A stretch of DNA of 26,492 bases from an uncultured Methylobacillus sp. Lineage in GTDB: Bacteria; Pseudomonadota; Gammaproteobacteria; Burkholderiales; Methylophilaceae. Below, piece by piece: positions 1 through 7,745 of this stretch. Within the stretch, counting starts at the first letter, position 1. Each line of letters begins with the position of its first letter. The position numbers and the translations under genes were made by a program. The notes under the pieces are model-generated. The model did no database searches. It was not told the origin of the DNA and saw only the letters and a list, made by a program, of their open reading frames with translations. The stretch spans positions 1 to 26,492 of the forward strand of contig CAMLDQ010000024.1 of assembly GCA_946478965.1 (NCBI GenBank), in the 5' to 3' direction.

Positions 1-426
1 GTGGCCGTACTGAGCATGTTTGTTGTGTTCGTACGCGACAATCTGCTGAAGAAAATCGACCTGCAGTGGCTGTTGAATGCACCCATGGTGGTGACTGGCA
101 GGAAGCATGTCCCTTCATACAAGTACAACATCGGCGAGAAAGCCTGGTTCTGGGGCGGAGTAGCCCTGCTCGGCCTGCTGGTGAGTGCATCCGGCCTGGT
201 GATGGATTTTCCGGTATTCGATCAGAGCCGGCAGGTGATGCAGATCGCCAATGCGCTACATGGCATCGGGGCGTTGCTGTTCATCGCCGCGGCGTTTGGC
301 CACATCTACATGGGGACGCTGGGTGCGGAAGGTGCGCTTGAAGCGATGCAGAGCGGGCGGGTGGACGAGGCATGGGCCAGGGAGCATCACGAGTTGTGGT
401 ATGAGGAAATGAAGAAGAAATCATGA
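1..426 (+). CDS. Formate dehydrogenase gamma subunit (cytochrome b556), C-terminal part
   Basis: This is the membrane cytochrome b subunit that passes electrons from the formate dehydrogenase catalytic/iron-sulfur subunits to quinone. The 141 visible residues match the C-terminal half of the family: a conserved 'FNxGEKxWFWGG'-like stretch (here YNIGEKAWFWGG, about residues 42-53), two hydrophobic membrane segments (about 52-70 and 86-106), a histidine in the last helix (AFGHIYMGT) and the family-typical ending with DEAWAREHHELWYEEM. The GTG at base 1 is probably an internal valine codon, because the N-terminal helices and haem ligands are missing, so the gene starts outside the window. It overlaps the next gene by 4 bases (ATGA). 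Assignment by recalled family similarity; confident. Confidence 0.88.
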   Translation: MAVLSMFVVFVRDNLLKKIDLQWLLNAPMVVTGRKHVPSYKYNIGEKAWFWGGVALLGLLVSASGLVMDFPVFDQSRQVMQIANALHGIGALLFIAAAFGHIYMGTLGAEGALEAMQSGRVDEAWAREHHELWYEEMKKKS

Positions 427-680
427 AGCTTCTGATGCAGGTGCTGGCGCTGTGTGGCTTATTGTTCTGGGCCGTGACCGTCGCTGCGCAATTGCCCGCC
501 CCGACCCCGGAGGAAGCGGCCAAGAAGCAGGCGGCCGCAGAAAAGAAAGCGGCGGCGGATGACGCCGCGAAACAAGCGCTGGCGAAGGCGCAGGATCGTG
601 TTGCCCGGCGTTATCGGGCTGCACATCCGAACGCGCCCAAGCCTGTTCCCATCGTTACACCGCCTGTGCCGGGCAAATAA
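423..680 (+). CDS. Small exported Ala/Lys-rich protein, function unknown
   Basis: This 85-residue protein has a clear N-terminal signal sequence (MKLLMQVLALCGLLFWAVTVAAQ, likely cut after the AxA near residue 22), followed by a charged, Ala/Lys/Glu-rich stretch (about 28-62) likely to be helical or coiled coil, and a Pro-rich tail. The ATG overlaps the stop of the formate dehydrogenase gamma gene (ATGA), which suggests translational coupling and membership of the same operon. I do not recognise a family. A periplasmic or membrane-associated accessory role in the formate dehydrogenase complex is only inferred from position. Low-complexity composition makes homology detection hard. Confidence 0.6.
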   Translation: MKLLMQVLALCGLLFWAVTVAAQLPAPTPEEAAKKQAAAEKKAAADDAAKQALAKAQDRVARRYRAAHPNAPKPVPIVTPPVPGK

Positions 681-685
681 GCTCC

Positions 686-1267
686 GTGGTGTTGACGCGT
701 ATTGCGCCTATGCTAACGCTGTGCGCGGGCTTGGCGCTGACCTGCGGCGGGCAGGCCCTTGGCGACAGCGACACGGATGTGCATGCCGTTGGCATGGTCG
801 CGAACGTGCGCGTACTTTTTACTCCGGGAGATGATGGCGCCGGCGAGATTGCTGCGGCCGTGCGCCAGGCGCGCCGACAAGTGCTGGTGCAGGCCTATTC
901 GTTTACGCATGCCGGCATCGCCCATGCTTTGCTGGAAGCGCACCGGCGCGGCGTGGATGTGCGCATCATCGCTGATCGCGAGCAGGCTGAACAAATGGAG
1001 CACAGCCTCTTGCCGGGACTAGTGCGCGCTGGGCTGCCGATTTGGCTGGATGGCGCGCACCAGAGCGCACACAACAAGGTCATGGTGATCGATGCCGGAC
1101 TGCCTTCGGTGCAGGTAATAACCGGCTCTTTCAATTTTACGCGTGCAGCGCAGTACAAAAACGCGGAAAATGTCGTGTTTATCGGCGGTAGCACTGCCCT
1201 GGCACAACAATATGTGGTCAACTGGCAGCGCCATCTGGCGCATGCGCAGCCGCTCGTCTTACATTAG
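686..1267 (+). CDS. Secreted PLD-superfamily endonuclease (Nuc-like, single HKD motif)
   Basis: This 193-residue protein has one phospholipase-D catalytic motif, HNKVMVID (HxKx4D), followed by the expected [17 protein letters not shown] segment, close to the C-terminus. Small single-HKD members (Nuc/EDTA-resistant nuclease type) act as homodimers to hydrolyse DNA phosphodiesters. The N-terminus is a signal peptide ([22 protein letters not shown]), so the mature enzyme should be periplasmic or released. GTG at 686 is the longest start; ATG at 710 also leaves a workable signal peptide and cannot be excluded. It sits 5 bases after the small exported protein and 8 bases before ribH, so probably co-transcribed. 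The substrate (DNA versus another phosphodiester) is inferred from size and family. Confidence 0.82.
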   Translation: MVLTRIAPMLTLCAGLALTCGGQALGDSDTDVHAVGMVANVRVLFTPGDDGAGEIAAAVRQARRQVLVQAYSFTHAGIAHALLEAHRRGVDVRIIADREQAEQMEHSLLPGLVRAGLPIWLDGAHQSAHNKVMVIDAGLPSVQVITGSFNFTRAAQYKNAENVVFIGGSTALAQQYVVNWQRHLAHAQPLVLH

Positions 1268-1275
1268 GGAATATC

Positions 1276-1725
1276 GTGAAAGAGATTGAACAGAACCTGG
1301 CCGGCCGCGGCCTTCGTATCGGGATCGTATTGTCGCGCTTCAATAGCGAGGTCGGCGATGGGCTGCTCGGCGCCTGTAAAACCGAGCTGCGCAAACTGGG
1401 TGTGGCTGACGAGGCGATAACATTGGTGACGGTGCCAGGTGCCCTGGAGTCACCTCTGGTGCTACAGAAGATGGCATTGAGCGGCAATTTCGATGCCCTG
1501 ATCGCGCTGGGCGCGGTCATTCGCGGGGACACCTACCATTTCGAGGTCGTTTCCAACGAGTCCGCCCGCGGTATTTCCGAGGTCCAGTTGCATACGGGCG
1601 TGCCTATCGCCAATGCAATCCTGACCACGGACAACGATGACCAGGCGCTGGTGCGCATGTCGGTCAAGGGCGCCGAGGCGGCATCGGTTGCGGTCGAAAT
1701 GGTGAACCTGCTGAGGGCGCTATGA
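1276..1725 (+). CDS. ribH: 6,7-dimethyl-8-ribityllumazine synthase
   Basis: This enzyme condenses 5-amino-6-ribitylaminouracil with dihydroxybutanone phosphate, the penultimate step of riboflavin synthesis, and forms cytoplasmic pentamers or icosahedral 60-mers. The 149-residue length is standard. Visible signatures are [13 protein letters not shown] (substrate-binding loop), [22 protein letters not shown] with the catalytic His, and TTDNDDQAL near the end. The start is GTG; the upstream TAGGGA is a weak ribosome-binding site. ribH overlaps nusB by ATGA, the usual betaproteobacterial ribH-nusB pair, but the usual upstream ribBA is absent and a PLD nuclease is there instead. Confidence 0.96.
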   Translation: MKEIEQNLAGRGLRIGIVLSRFNSEVGDGLLGACKTELRKLGVADEAITLVTVPGALESPLVLQKMALSGNFDALIALGAVIRGDTYHFEVVSNESARGISEVQLHTGVPIANAILTTDNDDQALVRMSVKGAEAASVAVEMVNLLRAL

Positions 1726-2174
1726 GCAACGACAAAAAATCAGCCAAGCCGGGCAAGAACCGGCGCAAGTCGCGTGAACTGGCGCTAAAGGGGCTTTACA
1801 GCCTGTTTCTTGGAGGCGCGGCCGCCAGAGATATTCTGGCCGACCTCGAAGAGGATGAGGATTTCGCCCGTGCCGATACGACATATTTCCATGAGCTTTT
1901 CGACGGCGTCACCGGTTGTGTGGCGGAACTGGATGCGCGCCTGAGTCCTTTGCTGGACCGTGATATCGGCGAACTGAGCCCGATCGAACATGCCGTATTG
2001 TGTTTGTCCGGCTACGAACTGATCCACGACCTCAGCATTCCCTACCGTGTTGCCATTAACGAGGGGGTGGAGTTGGCCAAGCGTTATGGCGGGACGGACG
2101 GCTACAAATACGTGAATGGCGTGCTCGACAAGCTGGCTGCCGAAGCGCGGCCCGGCGAGGGCTCCGCACGATAG
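1722..2174 (+). CDS. nusB: Transcription antitermination protein NusB
   Basis: NusB binds boxA RNA with NusE (S10) and supports rRNA antitermination. The 150-residue protein shows the all-helical NusB fold signatures: an Arg-rich N-terminus [67 protein letters not shown]. The N-terminus carries a short Lys-rich extension (about 12 residues). The ATG overlaps the ribH stop, implying coupled translation. After the gene there is a 131-base gap before the FHA gene; I see no strong terminator there, only a weak ACCC/GGGT pairing around 2224-2240. Confidence 0.96.
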   Translation: MSNDKKSAKPGKNRRKSRELALKGLYSLFLGGAAARDILADLEEDEDFARADTTYFHELFDGVTGCVAELDARLSPLLDRDIGELSPIEHAVLCLSGYELIHDLSIPYRVAINEGVELAKRYGGTDGYKYVNGVLDKLAAEARPGEGSAR

Positions 2175-2305
2175 TCCACCTGCATTAAAATCCCAACGCG
2201 GTTATCAATCCAGTGTAAGATTTACCCGGATATAAGGGTTGCTGTTGCCGAATTCTGCAAAATTCCAAAAAGGAAGCCCAAACTGCAGACAAATACGGGG
2301 TTGGT

Positions 2306-2983
2306 ATGTCGAAACTGATTCTTACGCTCGATGGCGCGTTTCTTGGGGAATTCCCCCTGAAACAGAAATATCTGACCATAGGTCGCAGGGAAACCAACGA
2401 TATCCAGATCGACAATCTGGCTGTCAGCGGCGAACATGCTCGTGTCATCACCGTCAGCGGCGGCGCTGTGCTGGAGGACCTCGGCAGCACCAACGGCAGT
2501 ACGGTGAATGGGCACGCCGCCCATAAACAGCCATTGCAGCATGGCGATATCATCGGCATCGGCAAATACGAGCTCAGATACGTGAACGAGGCCGCTCTCG
2601 GGGCCGGCGGCGTGCATCCCACCGATTTCGAGAACACCATTCTTGTTCAGCCAGCCAGCCCGGAAGGCGATTCCGTCATGTCGGATCCGGAGGATCAACC
2701 TGCAGATTCCGCTCTGGTGCCGGCACACATCCAGATATTGAGCGGCCCTGCCGTCGGCAAGGAATTGCCTTTGACCAAAACCCTGACGACGCTGGGAAAA
2801 CCTGGCGTGCAGGTGGCGGTCATTACCCGCCGCCCCAACGGTTATTACATTACGCACGTTGAAGGAAAAGAGAGTCCCGGCGTCAACGGCACTCCGATAG
2901 GGATGCAGGCGCACCTGCTGCAGGATCATGATGTCATCGAGCTGGCCGGGACCAAGATGGAATTTTATCTCGCGGAACAATGA
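2306..2983 (+). CDS. FHA-domain protein (one canonical, one degenerate FHA)
   Basis: This 225-residue cytoplasmic protein begins with a canonical forkhead-associated domain (about residues 1-90): IGRRETNDIQI, SGEHARV and LGSTNGSTVNG are the phosphothreonine-binding loop residues. After a linker of about 40 residues, a second FHA-like unit (about 135-225) keeps the fold pattern (LSGPAVGKELPL, LGKPG, PGVNG, LQDHDVIELAG) but lacks the canonical Arg/Ser/His binding set. The protein lacks membrane segments. Its stop overlaps the ATG of the GAF/HD-GYP gene (ATGA), so the two are likely translated together and may work as a pair. The partner kinase is not in the window. The start is preceded by a weak GGGGTT site. 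Confidence 0.88.
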   Translation: MSKLILTLDGAFLGEFPLKQKYLTIGRRETNDIQIDNLAVSGEHARVITVSGGAVLEDLGSTNGSTVNGHAAHKQPLQHGDIIGIGKYELRYVNEAALGAGGVHPTDFENTILVQPASPEGDSVMSDPEDQPADSALVPAHIQILSGPAVGKELPLTKTLTTLGKPGVQVAVITRRPNGYYITHVEGKESPGVNGTPIGMQAHLLQDHDVIELAGTKMEFYLAEQ

Positions 2984-4617
2984 GCATTGTGATGACGGAA
3001 CAGGAAAAACTGCTCGGACGTCTGGAGCGCCTCAATGCGATCGGTATCGCACTATCTGCCGAGCGAAATACCGCATGTCTGCTGGAAATGATCCTGCTGG
3101 GCGCCAAGGAGATCACCGGGGCCGACGGCGGAACGCTGTATACCGTGACCGAGGACCAAAAGCTCAAGTTCGAGATCATGCGCACCGATTCGCTGGGAAT
3201 TGCGCTGGGGGGGACCACGGGCAAGGACATACCGTTTGCGCCGCTGTCGCTCTATGCCGAGGACGGTGCGCCCAATAAAAACATGGTAGCGGCCTATAGC
3301 GTGCTGCACGATTGTACGGTCAATATTGCCGATGCCTACGAAGCAGAAGGCTTCGATTTTTCCGGCACGCGCAAATTCGACGAGAAGACGGGCTACCGCT
3401 CCAAGTCTTTTCTGACCATCCCGATGAAGAATCACGAGAACGAGATCATCGGAGTGCTGCAACTGCTGAATGCCATCGACGGCGATACGGGTGCGATCAT
3501 TCCGTTTTCTGCCGAGAACCAGCAGTTGGTGGAATCGCTGGCCTCGCAGGCAGCGGTGGCCCTGACCAACCACAAGCTGATCGAAGGCCTGAAGCAGCTA
3601 TTCGAGTCCTTTATCGAACTTATCGCCGACGCCATCGACGAAAAGTCACCATATACCGGTGGGCACTGCCGCCGCGTGCCCGAGCTCGCGATGATGCTGG
3701 CCAATTCGGCAAATGGTTGCAAGGCGGGACCGCTCGCCGAGTTTCGCATGAGCGACAAGGAATTGTATGAAATGCGGATAGCGGCCTGGCTGCATGATTG
3801 CGGCAAGGTGACGACGCCGGAATATGTAGTCGACAAGGCAACCAAGCTGTCTTGCATCTTTGATCGTATCCAGCTGATCGACCTGCGCTTCGAATTGCTC
3901 AAGAAGCAAAGGGAAACGGATATGCTGCGTCGTCAGATCGCCCTGCTACAGGCAGGCGATTCTGCTGAGATTGCTGCCGTCGAGGCGGAATTCCAGGCAC
4001 AGGTCAAGCAATGGGACGAGGATCGCGATTTCTTGCGCAACGCGAATATCGGTGGCGAATTCATGACCCCGGAGCACCAGGAGCGGGTTCGGGCAATCGC
4101 CGCCTACCCGTTGCTCGATGCCGAGGGTCAGGCGATTTCCTTCCTGAGCGAAAACGAAGTGTACAACCTCAATATCGCGCGGGGAACGCTGACGGCCGAA
4201 GAACGGGAAATCATCAACAACCACATCGTGGTGACGATCAATATGCTGGAAGCGCTGCCTTACCCCAAGGATTTGCGCCGCGTACCGGAATATGCGGGCG
4301 GGCACCACGAACGTATGGACGGCAAAGGCTATCCGCGTGGATTGACGCGCGAACAGATGTCGATCCCGGCCCGCATCATGGGCATCGCCGATATCTTCGA
4401 GGCCCTCACTGCGCGCGACCGGCCTTATAAAAAAGCCAAGACATTGTCCGAGTCGCTATTTATTCTTGGCAAGATGAAGCTCGACAACCATGTCGACCCC
4501 GACCTGTTCGATCTGTTCATCCGCGAGAAGGTTTATCTAGAATACGCACGGCAATTCCTGGAGCCGGAGCAGATCGACGTGGTGGACGACAGCAAGATTC
4601 CAGGATACGTGCCATAA
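2980..4617 (+). CDS. GAF and HD-GYP domain cyclic-di-GMP phosphodiesterase
   Basis: This 545-residue protein has an N-terminal GAF domain (about 10-200; KFDEKTGYRSKSFLTIPM is the cyclic-nucleotide-type GAF signature) and a C-terminal HD-GYP domain. The metal-binding HD pair lies in AAWLHDCGK (His272, Asp273), and the GYP loop in GGHHERMDGKGYP (about 440-452), so the enzyme should hydrolyse c-di-GMP to pGpG/GMP. Between these motifs there is a long insert (about 285-390) with a Leu/Glu/Gln-rich coiled-coil-like stretch, not found in minimal HD-GYP domains. No membrane segment is visible, so it is probably soluble. ATG at 2980 overlaps the FHA stop; an alternative ATG lies at 2992. GAF ligand unknown. 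Confidence 0.93.
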   Translation: MSIVMTEQEKLLGRLERLNAIGIALSAERNTACLLEMILLGAKEITGADGGTLYTVTEDQKLKFEIMRTDSLGIALGGTTGKDIPFAPLSLYAEDGAPNKNMVAAYSVLHDCTVNIADAYEAEGFDFSGTRKFDEKTGYRSKSFLTIPMKNHENEIIGVLQLLNAIDGDTGAIIPFSAENQQLVESLASQAAVALTNHKLIEGLKQLFESFIELIADAIDEKSPYTGGHCRRVPELAMMLANSANGCKAGPLAEFRMSDKELYEMRIAAWLHDCGKVTTPEYVVDKATKLSCIFDRIQLIDLRFELLKKQRETDMLRRQIALLQAGDSAEIAAVEAEFQAQVKQWDEDRDFLRNANIGGEFMTPEHQERVRAIAAYPLLDAEGQAISFLSENEVYNLNIARGTLTAEEREIINNHIVVTINMLEALPYPKDLRRVPEYAGGHHERMDGKGYPRGLTREQMSIPARIMGIADIFEALTARDRPYKKAKTLSESLFILGKMKLDNHVDPDLFDLFIREKVYLEYARQFLEPEQIDVVDDSKIPGYVP

Positions 4618-4664
4618 TCCAATCCAAGTTTCCGTTCCTTTCCACCTGACGATCGAATGCCGTT

Positions 4665-5126
4665 ATGCTGATATCCCGTACCAGCCAGTATGCAATCCAG
4701 TCGCTGATCTATATCGCAACACAGGAGCAGAACATTCCCATCCTTAGCAGGGAGGTTGCCGAGCGCTTGCACGTGCCTGCCGCCTATTTGGCAAAAATCA
4801 TGCAGACGCTGTCCAAGGGCGGGTTGGTGAATTCCTACCGCGGCCGCCTGGGCGGGTTCTGCCTGCGCGAAAGTCCAGACAGAATCGACCTGATGCGTAT
4901 CCTGCTGATTACCGAAGGACCGGAATTCACCAAGGATTGCGTGCTGGGCCTGAAGGTGTGCAGCGATGCGACGGCATGCCCCATGCATCACCGTTGGCAG
5001 CCGATCAAGCAGGAGGTGATCGCAATGCTGACGCAGCAAACGCTCGCCAACTTGAGCGAGGCCGTGCTGACAGGTAAATACCGCCTCAGCGACATCCCCG
5101 CGGCGCTGATCCCGGAGGTGGCCTGA
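4665..5126 (+). CDS. Rrf2-family transcriptional regulator, probable Fe-S sensor
   Basis: This 153-residue regulator has an N-terminal winged helix typical of Rrf2/IscR/NsrR (ISRTSQYAIQSLIYIA; SREVAERLHVPAAYLAKIMQTLSKGGLVNSYRGRLGGF). It carries three cysteines spaced C92-x6-C99-x5-C105 followed by PMHHRW, the cluster-ligating arrangement seen in Fe-S-binding family members, so it may sense nitric oxide, oxygen or iron-sulfur status. It is not IscR by context, as no isc genes are adjacent. It is convergent with the GAF-GspE gene and 47 bases after the HD-GYP gene, and could be co-transcribed with it. Targets are unknown. No strong ribosome-binding site precedes the ATG. Confidence 0.9.
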   Translation: MLISRTSQYAIQSLIYIATQEQNIPILSREVAERLHVPAAYLAKIMQTLSKGGLVNSYRGRLGGFCLRESPDRIDLMRILLITEGPEFTKDCVLGLKVCSDATACPMHHRWQPIKQEVIAMLTQQTLANLSEAVLTGKYRLSDIPAALIPEVA

Positions 5127-5144
5127 TCGGAGGCCGGGCTTGCC

Positions 5145-7535
5145 CTACTTGATGCAGACCGCGCGGACCTGCTTCATGTCGGTGATGCCTTTCAGCGCTT
5201 TTTCGATGCCGTCCTGTTTCAGGGTGCGCATGCCGTCCTCCAACGCAATGGCGAGAATTTCCGCAACCCGCGCATGTTCCTGGATGGCGCGCTTGACGGA
5301 CTCCGTCCCTTCAAGCAGTTCGAACAAGCCTACTCGCCCGCGATAACCGCCGCTGCACTTGTCGCATCCGACGGTTTTGTAGAGCGTGAACGCGCCATCC
5401 TTGTCGGCGAAATTCTTGACCCACTCGTCCATGATGGCTTGCCGTGCAGTCTCCGGGCTCTGTTTCCAGGCCGTGGTGTTCTCCAGTTCCCGGCAGTATT
5501 CCGTCAGAAGACTGTCGAGTTCCGCCGCTGATGGGGTATAGGGTTGTTTACAGACGCACAGGCGTTTCGCCAGGCGCTGAGCCAGGATGCCGAGCAGGGC
5601 GTCGGAGAAGTTGAACGGATCCATGCCCATGTCGAGCAGTCGGACCACCGATTCCGGGGCGTTGTTGGTATGCAGCGTGGACATCACCAGATGGCCGGTG
5701 AGTGAGGCTTCGATGCCGAGCGAAACGGTCTCCTTGTCGCGCATTTCACCCACCATGATCACGTCCGGATCGGCCCGCAGGAAGGCGCGCATCATGGTGG
5801 CAAAAGTAAGCCCTGCCTTGCGGTTGACCTGCACTTGGCGCAGCCCGCGCTGGGTGATCTCGACCGGGTCCTCGGCGGTCCAGATCTTGGTTTCCGGAGT
5901 GTTGATGTAGCTCATTGCCGAATGCAGCGTCGTGGTCTTGCCAGATCCTGTCGGACCGCAAACCAGGAACAAGCCATAGGGTTTTTCCAAAAGGTGCTTG
6001 ATGTTCTCCAGCGTAAACGGCGCGAGCTCAAGTTTGTCGATGGGAATCGGCTTGCCGGAAGCCAGGATGCGCAGCACGATGTCCTCCAGGCCGCCGGCGG
6101 TGGGGATGGTGGCTACGCGCAGCTCGATATCCAGCGGACCGAACTTGCGGAATTTGATTTTCCCGTCCTGCGGGACACGGCGTTCGGAAATATCCATTTC
6201 CGCCATGATCTTGATGCGGGCGGACAGCGCATTGCGATAGCTGGGAGGAATCTCGATGTATTGCATCAGGCTGCCGTCGCGGCGCAAGCGGACGATAACC
6301 TTGCTCTTGTCCGGGTAGGGCTCGATATGAATGTCCGAGGCGCCCTGGGTGTAGGCATCGATGATGATCTTGTTGACCAGCTTGACCAGTTCGTTGTCCT
6401 GGGCAGCCGAAATGTCCTCGGCGGTAAATTCGTTCTCTTCGTCTTCCTCGTTTCCCATGTTCGAGATGAGGTCGTCGATGTTGGTGTCGGGCAGGCCGTC
6501 CTCATAGAACAGCTTGACCGTGTTGACGAAGTCGCGGTTGAGGCAAACTTTGTAGGTAATCGTCTGGTATTTGGGAAACACGTTGTTCACGATGCGCGAG
6601 CTGCGCACGCTTTCCGGGTCCGGGGTGAGCACGACCAGGCCTTCTTCACGCGACTCGTCGATGGGCACCCAGCCATTCGACTGTACATATTCCTTCTTCA
6701 GATGCTTGAGGAGGTTGGAGGGGCGAATGCGGTCCGGGCGATGGGATTCGTAGGGAACACCAAAAAAAGCCGCAAGCGAGCGCCCGATATCAGCCGGTTT
6801 GACCTGAAAATCCTCGATCAGGATGTCCTCCGGCGTGGTTTTCTTTTTGCGCGCTGCGCGCTGCGCCAGTTCCATTTCGGCGGTCGATAGAACGCCTTCC
6901 GTGATCAGCAGGTCGAACTTCGTCTTGATTGCCCCCGCGGATTTTCGCTGGCAGAAGGCGATCGCCATGGTCTTGCCGAGCTCTTCTGCGCCCTGCTCAT
7001 CCATGCGCGGGAAAGGAAGTCCGGACAGGGTGTTGGTCAGCTGCACGACGCCGATTAACTCGCCGTTCTTCGGGTCGAGGATGGGAAATACCAGCATCTG
7101 GCGCGAGCGGTAGCCGGTTTGCTGGTCGACGTTCTTGAGGAAGTTGATTTCCGGGCTGATGCGCTGCAGTTCCTCCTCATCATAGACATCGGCAATGTTG
7201 ACCAGCGTCTTGTTGGCGGCCACATAGCCGACGATGCTCTGCTTGCCGATTTTCAGGCGGCTGATCGGGCGTTGCACGTCGTCGTAGGAACTCAGCCCGG
7301 TTTTCAGCTTGGAAATCAGCATCGATTTGTCTTCGCTGACCGTGAAAATGGTAATGCGCTCGGCTTCGAATACCTGGCAGATGTCGTGGCTGACATCCAG
7401 GATGATCTGGTCGATATTGGATGTGGCGTGAATCTTATGGCTGACGGCCTGCAGCTTTTTGGTAAAAGCAAGCTCGCTGCCGATTTCTGCGAGGCTGGCG
7501 GAGCCCCTGGATTGAAGGGCGGTAGTAGAGGTCAT
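5145..7535 (-). CDS. GAF domain plus GspE/PilB-type secretion ATPase
   Basis: This 796-residue ATPase has an N-terminal GAF domain (about 25-190, with NIADVYDEEEL and QQTGYRSRQMLVFPI), a GspE/MshE-type N-domain (about 205-330) and a GspE/PilB hexameric ATPase domain (about 370-790). Walker A is GPTGSGKTTT with Lys533; Walker B is VIMVGEMRD; the Asp/His boxes RVPQDGKIKFR and GHLVMSTLHTN are intact. A zinc-type Cys set (LCVCK ... CDKC) is present with CxC in place of the usual first CxxC. It would power pilus assembly or type II secretion, with GAF as a regulatory input. I chose ATG at 7533-7535; the frame stays open to 7724, but the extra residues do not look like protein and no ribosome-binding site distinguishes the starts. 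No pilC, gspF or pilin gene is nearby. Confidence 0.87.
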   Translation of the reverse strand: MTSTTALQSRGSASLAEIGSELAFTKKLQAVSHKIHATSNIDQIILDVSHDICQVFEAERITIFTVSEDKSMLISKLKTGLSSYDDVQRPISRLKIGKQSIVGYVAANKTLVNIADVYDEEELQRISPEINFLKNVDQQTGYRSRQMLVFPILDPKNGELIGVVQLTNTLSGLPFPRMDEQGAEELGKTMAIAFCQRKSAGAIKTKFDLLITEGVLSTAEMELAQRAARKKKTTPEDILIEDFQVKPADIGRSLAAFFGVPYESHRPDRIRPSNLLKHLKKEYVQSNGWVPIDESREEGLVVLTPDPESVRSSRIVNNVFPKYQTITYKVCLNRDFVNTVKLFYEDGLPDTNIDDLISNMGNEEDEENEFTAEDISAAQDNELVKLVNKIIIDAYTQGASDIHIEPYPDKSKVIVRLRRDGSLMQYIEIPPSYRNALSARIKIMAEMDISERRVPQDGKIKFRKFGPLDIELRVATIPTAGGLEDIVLRILASGKPIPIDKLELAPFTLENIKHLLEKPYGLFLVCGPTGSGKTTTLHSAMSYINTPETKIWTAEDPVEITQRGLRQVQVNRKAGLTFATMMRAFLRADPDVIMVGEMRDKETVSLGIEASLTGHLVMSTLHTNNAPESVVRLLDMGMDPFNFSDALLGILAQRLAKRLCVCKQPYTPSAAELDSLLTEYCRELENTTAWKQSPETARQAIMDEWVKNFADKDGAFTLYKTVGCDKCSGGYRGRVGLFELLEGTESVKRAIQEHARVAEILAIALEDGMRTLKQDGIEKALKGITDMKQVRAVCIK

Positions 7536-7745
7536 GTATGCACGATGATTGGTAATTACAACAAGGACTGCATAAGCGGATTGCCTATACTGAGACAATT
7601 CTTGGGTCAAGCCAGGTTTCTGTCCATAACCCATTTGGAGTATTCGGAGGCGTCTTGCGAACATGAGCAAGGCGGCAACCTTCATTAAGGATAGAGTAAA
7701 ATGGCCTGTATAACCAGACAGCATCTATATATTCGGAAACCCACT
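7536..7745. promoter_or_regulatory. Divergent intergenic region between the GAF-GspE ATPase and argJ
   Basis: This 210-base gap must hold the promoters for two divergent genes. On the minus strand, TTGACC (7606-7611) and TATAGG (7584-7589) resemble -35/-10 boxes, but the spacing is only about 16 bases or less, so the call is weak. On the plus strand, AT-rich TATATAT (about 7726-7732) precedes argJ, and GGAAA about 8 bases before the ATG is a plausible ribosome-binding site. No clear operator or riboswitch was seen. Confidence 0.35.

Noticed and set aside
5835..6890. A 351-residue open frame on the plus strand opposite the GAF-GspE gene.
   Set aside because: It mirrors a well-supported conserved gene, its residues are low-complexity shadow sequence, and no family motif or ribosome-binding site is seen.
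7640..7700. A minus-strand stretch resembling part of a GEMM motif (CGCAAGACGCCTCCG) upstream of the GAF-GspE gene.
   Set aside because: The paired GGCAAAC, GAAA tetraloop and receptor elements are missing and the order is wrong, so it is most likely chance similarity.
7536..7724. An N-terminal extension of 63 residues for the GAF-GspE ATPase.
   Set aside because: The frame is open but the residues show no domain character, and the stretch is the only room for divergent promoters, so I start at 7535. Protein-level data could overturn this.
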